Source: Coriobacteriia bacterium (lineage in GTDB: Bacteria > Actinomycetota > Coriobacteriia > Coriobacteriales > Eggerthellaceae). From it: a DNA stretch of 64,000 nt. Position numbers and translations under genes: made by a program. The notes under the pieces were generated by a model that searched no databases, was not told where the DNA came from, and was given only the letters and a program-made list of their open reading frames with translations. Positions 62,926 to 64,000 of this stretch are shown here, in pieces; positions within the stretch are counted from its first letter, which is position 1, and each line of letters begins with the position of its first letter. Location of the stretch: contig JAUNOE010000002.1 of NCBI GenBank assembly GCA_030537255.1, positions 1 to 64,000 of the forward strand, in the 5' to 3' direction.

Positions 62926-63330
62926 ATGGCACTCAAGCGAATTTTGACCTACGGAACTTTCGACCTTCTTCACTACGGCCACATCCGCCTGCTTAGGCGT
63001 GCGGCCGCTATGGGCGACTATCTGGTCGTGGCTCTGTCCACCGATGAGTTCAATGCCGGCAAAGGCAAGCAGAGCTACTACGACTACGAGACCCGCAAGG
63101 AAATGCTCGAGGCAATTCGTTATGTTGACCTGGTCATTCCTGAGGAAAACTGGGCTCAGAAGGCAACGGACATTGAGGAATACCATATCGATACCGTGGT
63201 CATGGGTGGCGACTGGGCTGGCAGTGAGCGCTTTGAGTACCTGAAGGATGTCTGCGAAGTGGTCTATCTTGACCGTACTCCAGGTATCTCCACCACCAAG
63301 ATCAAGGAGAACCTTGAGCTTAACGGCTAG
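62926..63330 (+). CDS. tagD: glycerol-3-phosphate cytidylyltransferase
   Basis: 134 residues from ATG 62926 (GGGGAGG upstream; the frame open from 62842 lies within the previous gene). Nucleotidyltransferase motifs TYGTFDLLHYGHIRLLRRA (HxGH) and RTPGISTTKIK are in place, and ALSTDEFNAGKGK is typical of TagD. It makes CDP-glycerol, the donor for the TagF-like enzyme upstream. Confidence 0.95.
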   Translation: MALKRILTYGTFDLLHYGHIRLLRRAAAMGDYLVVALSTDEFNAGKGKQSYYDYETRKEMLEAIRYVDLVIPEENWAQKATDIEEYHIDTVVMGGDWAGSERFEYLKDVCEVVYLDRTPGISTTKIKENLELNG

Positions 63331-63373
63331 TCAAAGCTGGTAGGTGGGATAGGTTCAAAGTGAAGGGAAGTTT

Positions 63374-64000
63374 GTGAAAAAGGTTTTGGTTCGAGGCGGC
63401 TATTCTCCCTTTGATGGGGGGATGACGCCCGAACGTGCGCTGGCACACAACCTGATAGGGGGAAACACCGGCAATACGGTATACCTCAATTCCATATTCC
63501 GATTGCTCGCAGCACAGGGGATTGAGGCCGTTCCCGATGGTTACCAAGGGGAGCGTGGCCTGTTTGGCGCCGAGGACATCGCGCGCATCAACGAAGAATA
63601 CGATGCCTACCTTGTTCCCTTGGCGGATGCCTTCAGGGATTCGTTCACCAAGCAGCTCAAGGCTTTTACGCGTCTGTTCAAAAAGCTCACCATTCCCTGT
63701 GTGGTGGTGGGTGTCTGTTTAAGGACTCCCTTTGAGCCTAGGCCTACCGAACCCCATTCCTTCGATGGCGTGGTTAAGGACTTTGTGGCGGCGGCGCTCG
63801 AGCGCTCTGCTTTGGTTGGGGTGCGTGGCGAGGTTACCGCTCGCTATCTAGCTCATCTGGGTTTTAAGGAAGATGTGGACTTCATGGCCATTGGTTGTCC
63901 GTCCATGTTTACCTTTGGCGAAAGCTTGCAGCAGAAGCCTTTGAAACTGACTCCCGAGTCAAAGCTTTCGGTGAACTTCAACCAGTACACCCATGAACCT
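63374..64000 (+). CDS. polysaccharide pyruvyl transferase family protein (3' end outside window)
   Basis: GTG 63374 with AAGGGAAG upstream opens a frame that runs to the window edge, 209 codons without stop. Landmarks: IGGNTGNTVYLNSIFRLL near the N-terminus, VVVGVCLRTPFEP, ALVGVRGEVTARYLAHLGF and AIGCPSMFTFG, as in the CsaB/pyruvyl transferase group. In the teichoic-acid context it may modify a wall polymer. Incomplete, so substrate cannot be judged. Confidence 0.82.
   Translation, partial: MKKVLVRGGYSPFDGGMTPERALAHNLIGGNTGNTVYLNSIFRLLAAQGIEAVPDGYQGERGLFGAEDIARINEEYDAYLVPLADAFRDSFTKQLKAFTRLFKKLTIPCVVVGVCLRTPFEPRPTEPHSFDGVVKDFVAAALERSALVGVRGEVTARYLAHLGFKEDVDFMAIGCPSMFTFGESLQQKPLKLTPESKLSVNFNQYTHEP

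Overview
The window reads as chromosomal DNA of a fairly GC-rich actinobacterium, most likely of class Coriobacteriia. The lineage is inferred from gene content: HspR-controlled chaperones, a sufCBDSU-rrf2 operon, a trp operon under a T-box, one very large two-headed acyl-CoA dehydratase activase, a single-chain FGAM synthase, and UDP-galactopyranose mutase. No 16S gene is present, so genus cannot be given. Most genes have good Shine-Dalgarno sequences and many sit in tight, overlapping operons.

Layout. 1-3.9 kb: end of a DnaJ/CbpA co-chaperone, hspR and clpB. 3.9-7.2 kb: a short membrane ORF coupled to trkH, a secreted anchored protein and rsgA. 7.3-13.6 kb: SUF iron-sulfur operon ending in an Rrf2 regulator. 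13.6-17.8 kb: a membrane-anchored protein of unknown function divergent from a two-component system. 17.9-24.2 kb: purC, a small membrane protein, purL and a 5-formyl-THF cyclo-ligase. 24.2-28.6 kb: a gene-poor stretch with degenerate repeats, tRNA-Arg, a solitary prepilin-like gene and an orphan DinJ-like protein with a long extra domain. 28.6-32.3 kb: cysK, a glutamate-cysteine ligase homologue, a second Rrf2 regulator and larE. 33-35 kb: mnmA and a CmpB-type membrane protein. 35.2-40.5 kb: giant activase and a TetR regulator. 40.5-48.1 kb: the trp operon on the minus strand (trpE, trpGD, trpC, trpFB, trpA) with promoter and tRNA-Trp-type T-box. 49-53.2 kb: DUF4352 membrane protein, an HTH/Ser-Thr kinase pair and upp. 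53.7-64 kb: glf, a universal stress protein, a thioesterase with a MarR regulator, and cell-envelope genes (GH25 lysozyme, L,D-transpeptidase, TagF-like, TagD-like, and a polysaccharide pyruvyl transferase cut by the window edge).

Less ordinary signals are: two near-perfect parS sites (1018 and 13531); two copies of a MITE-like element with co-linear 52-bp ends (32620 and 48400); several intergenic arrays of degenerate tandem repeats with periods of 31 and about 65-69 bp; a TrpF-TrpB fusion with an internal, well-placed TrpB start; the HTH/kinase cassette; and the orphan DinJ fusion. The best candidates for something undescribed are the HTH/kinase pair, the DinJ-like fusion and the repeat families. 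No CRISPR array, cas genes, transposase or recognisable prophage was seen.
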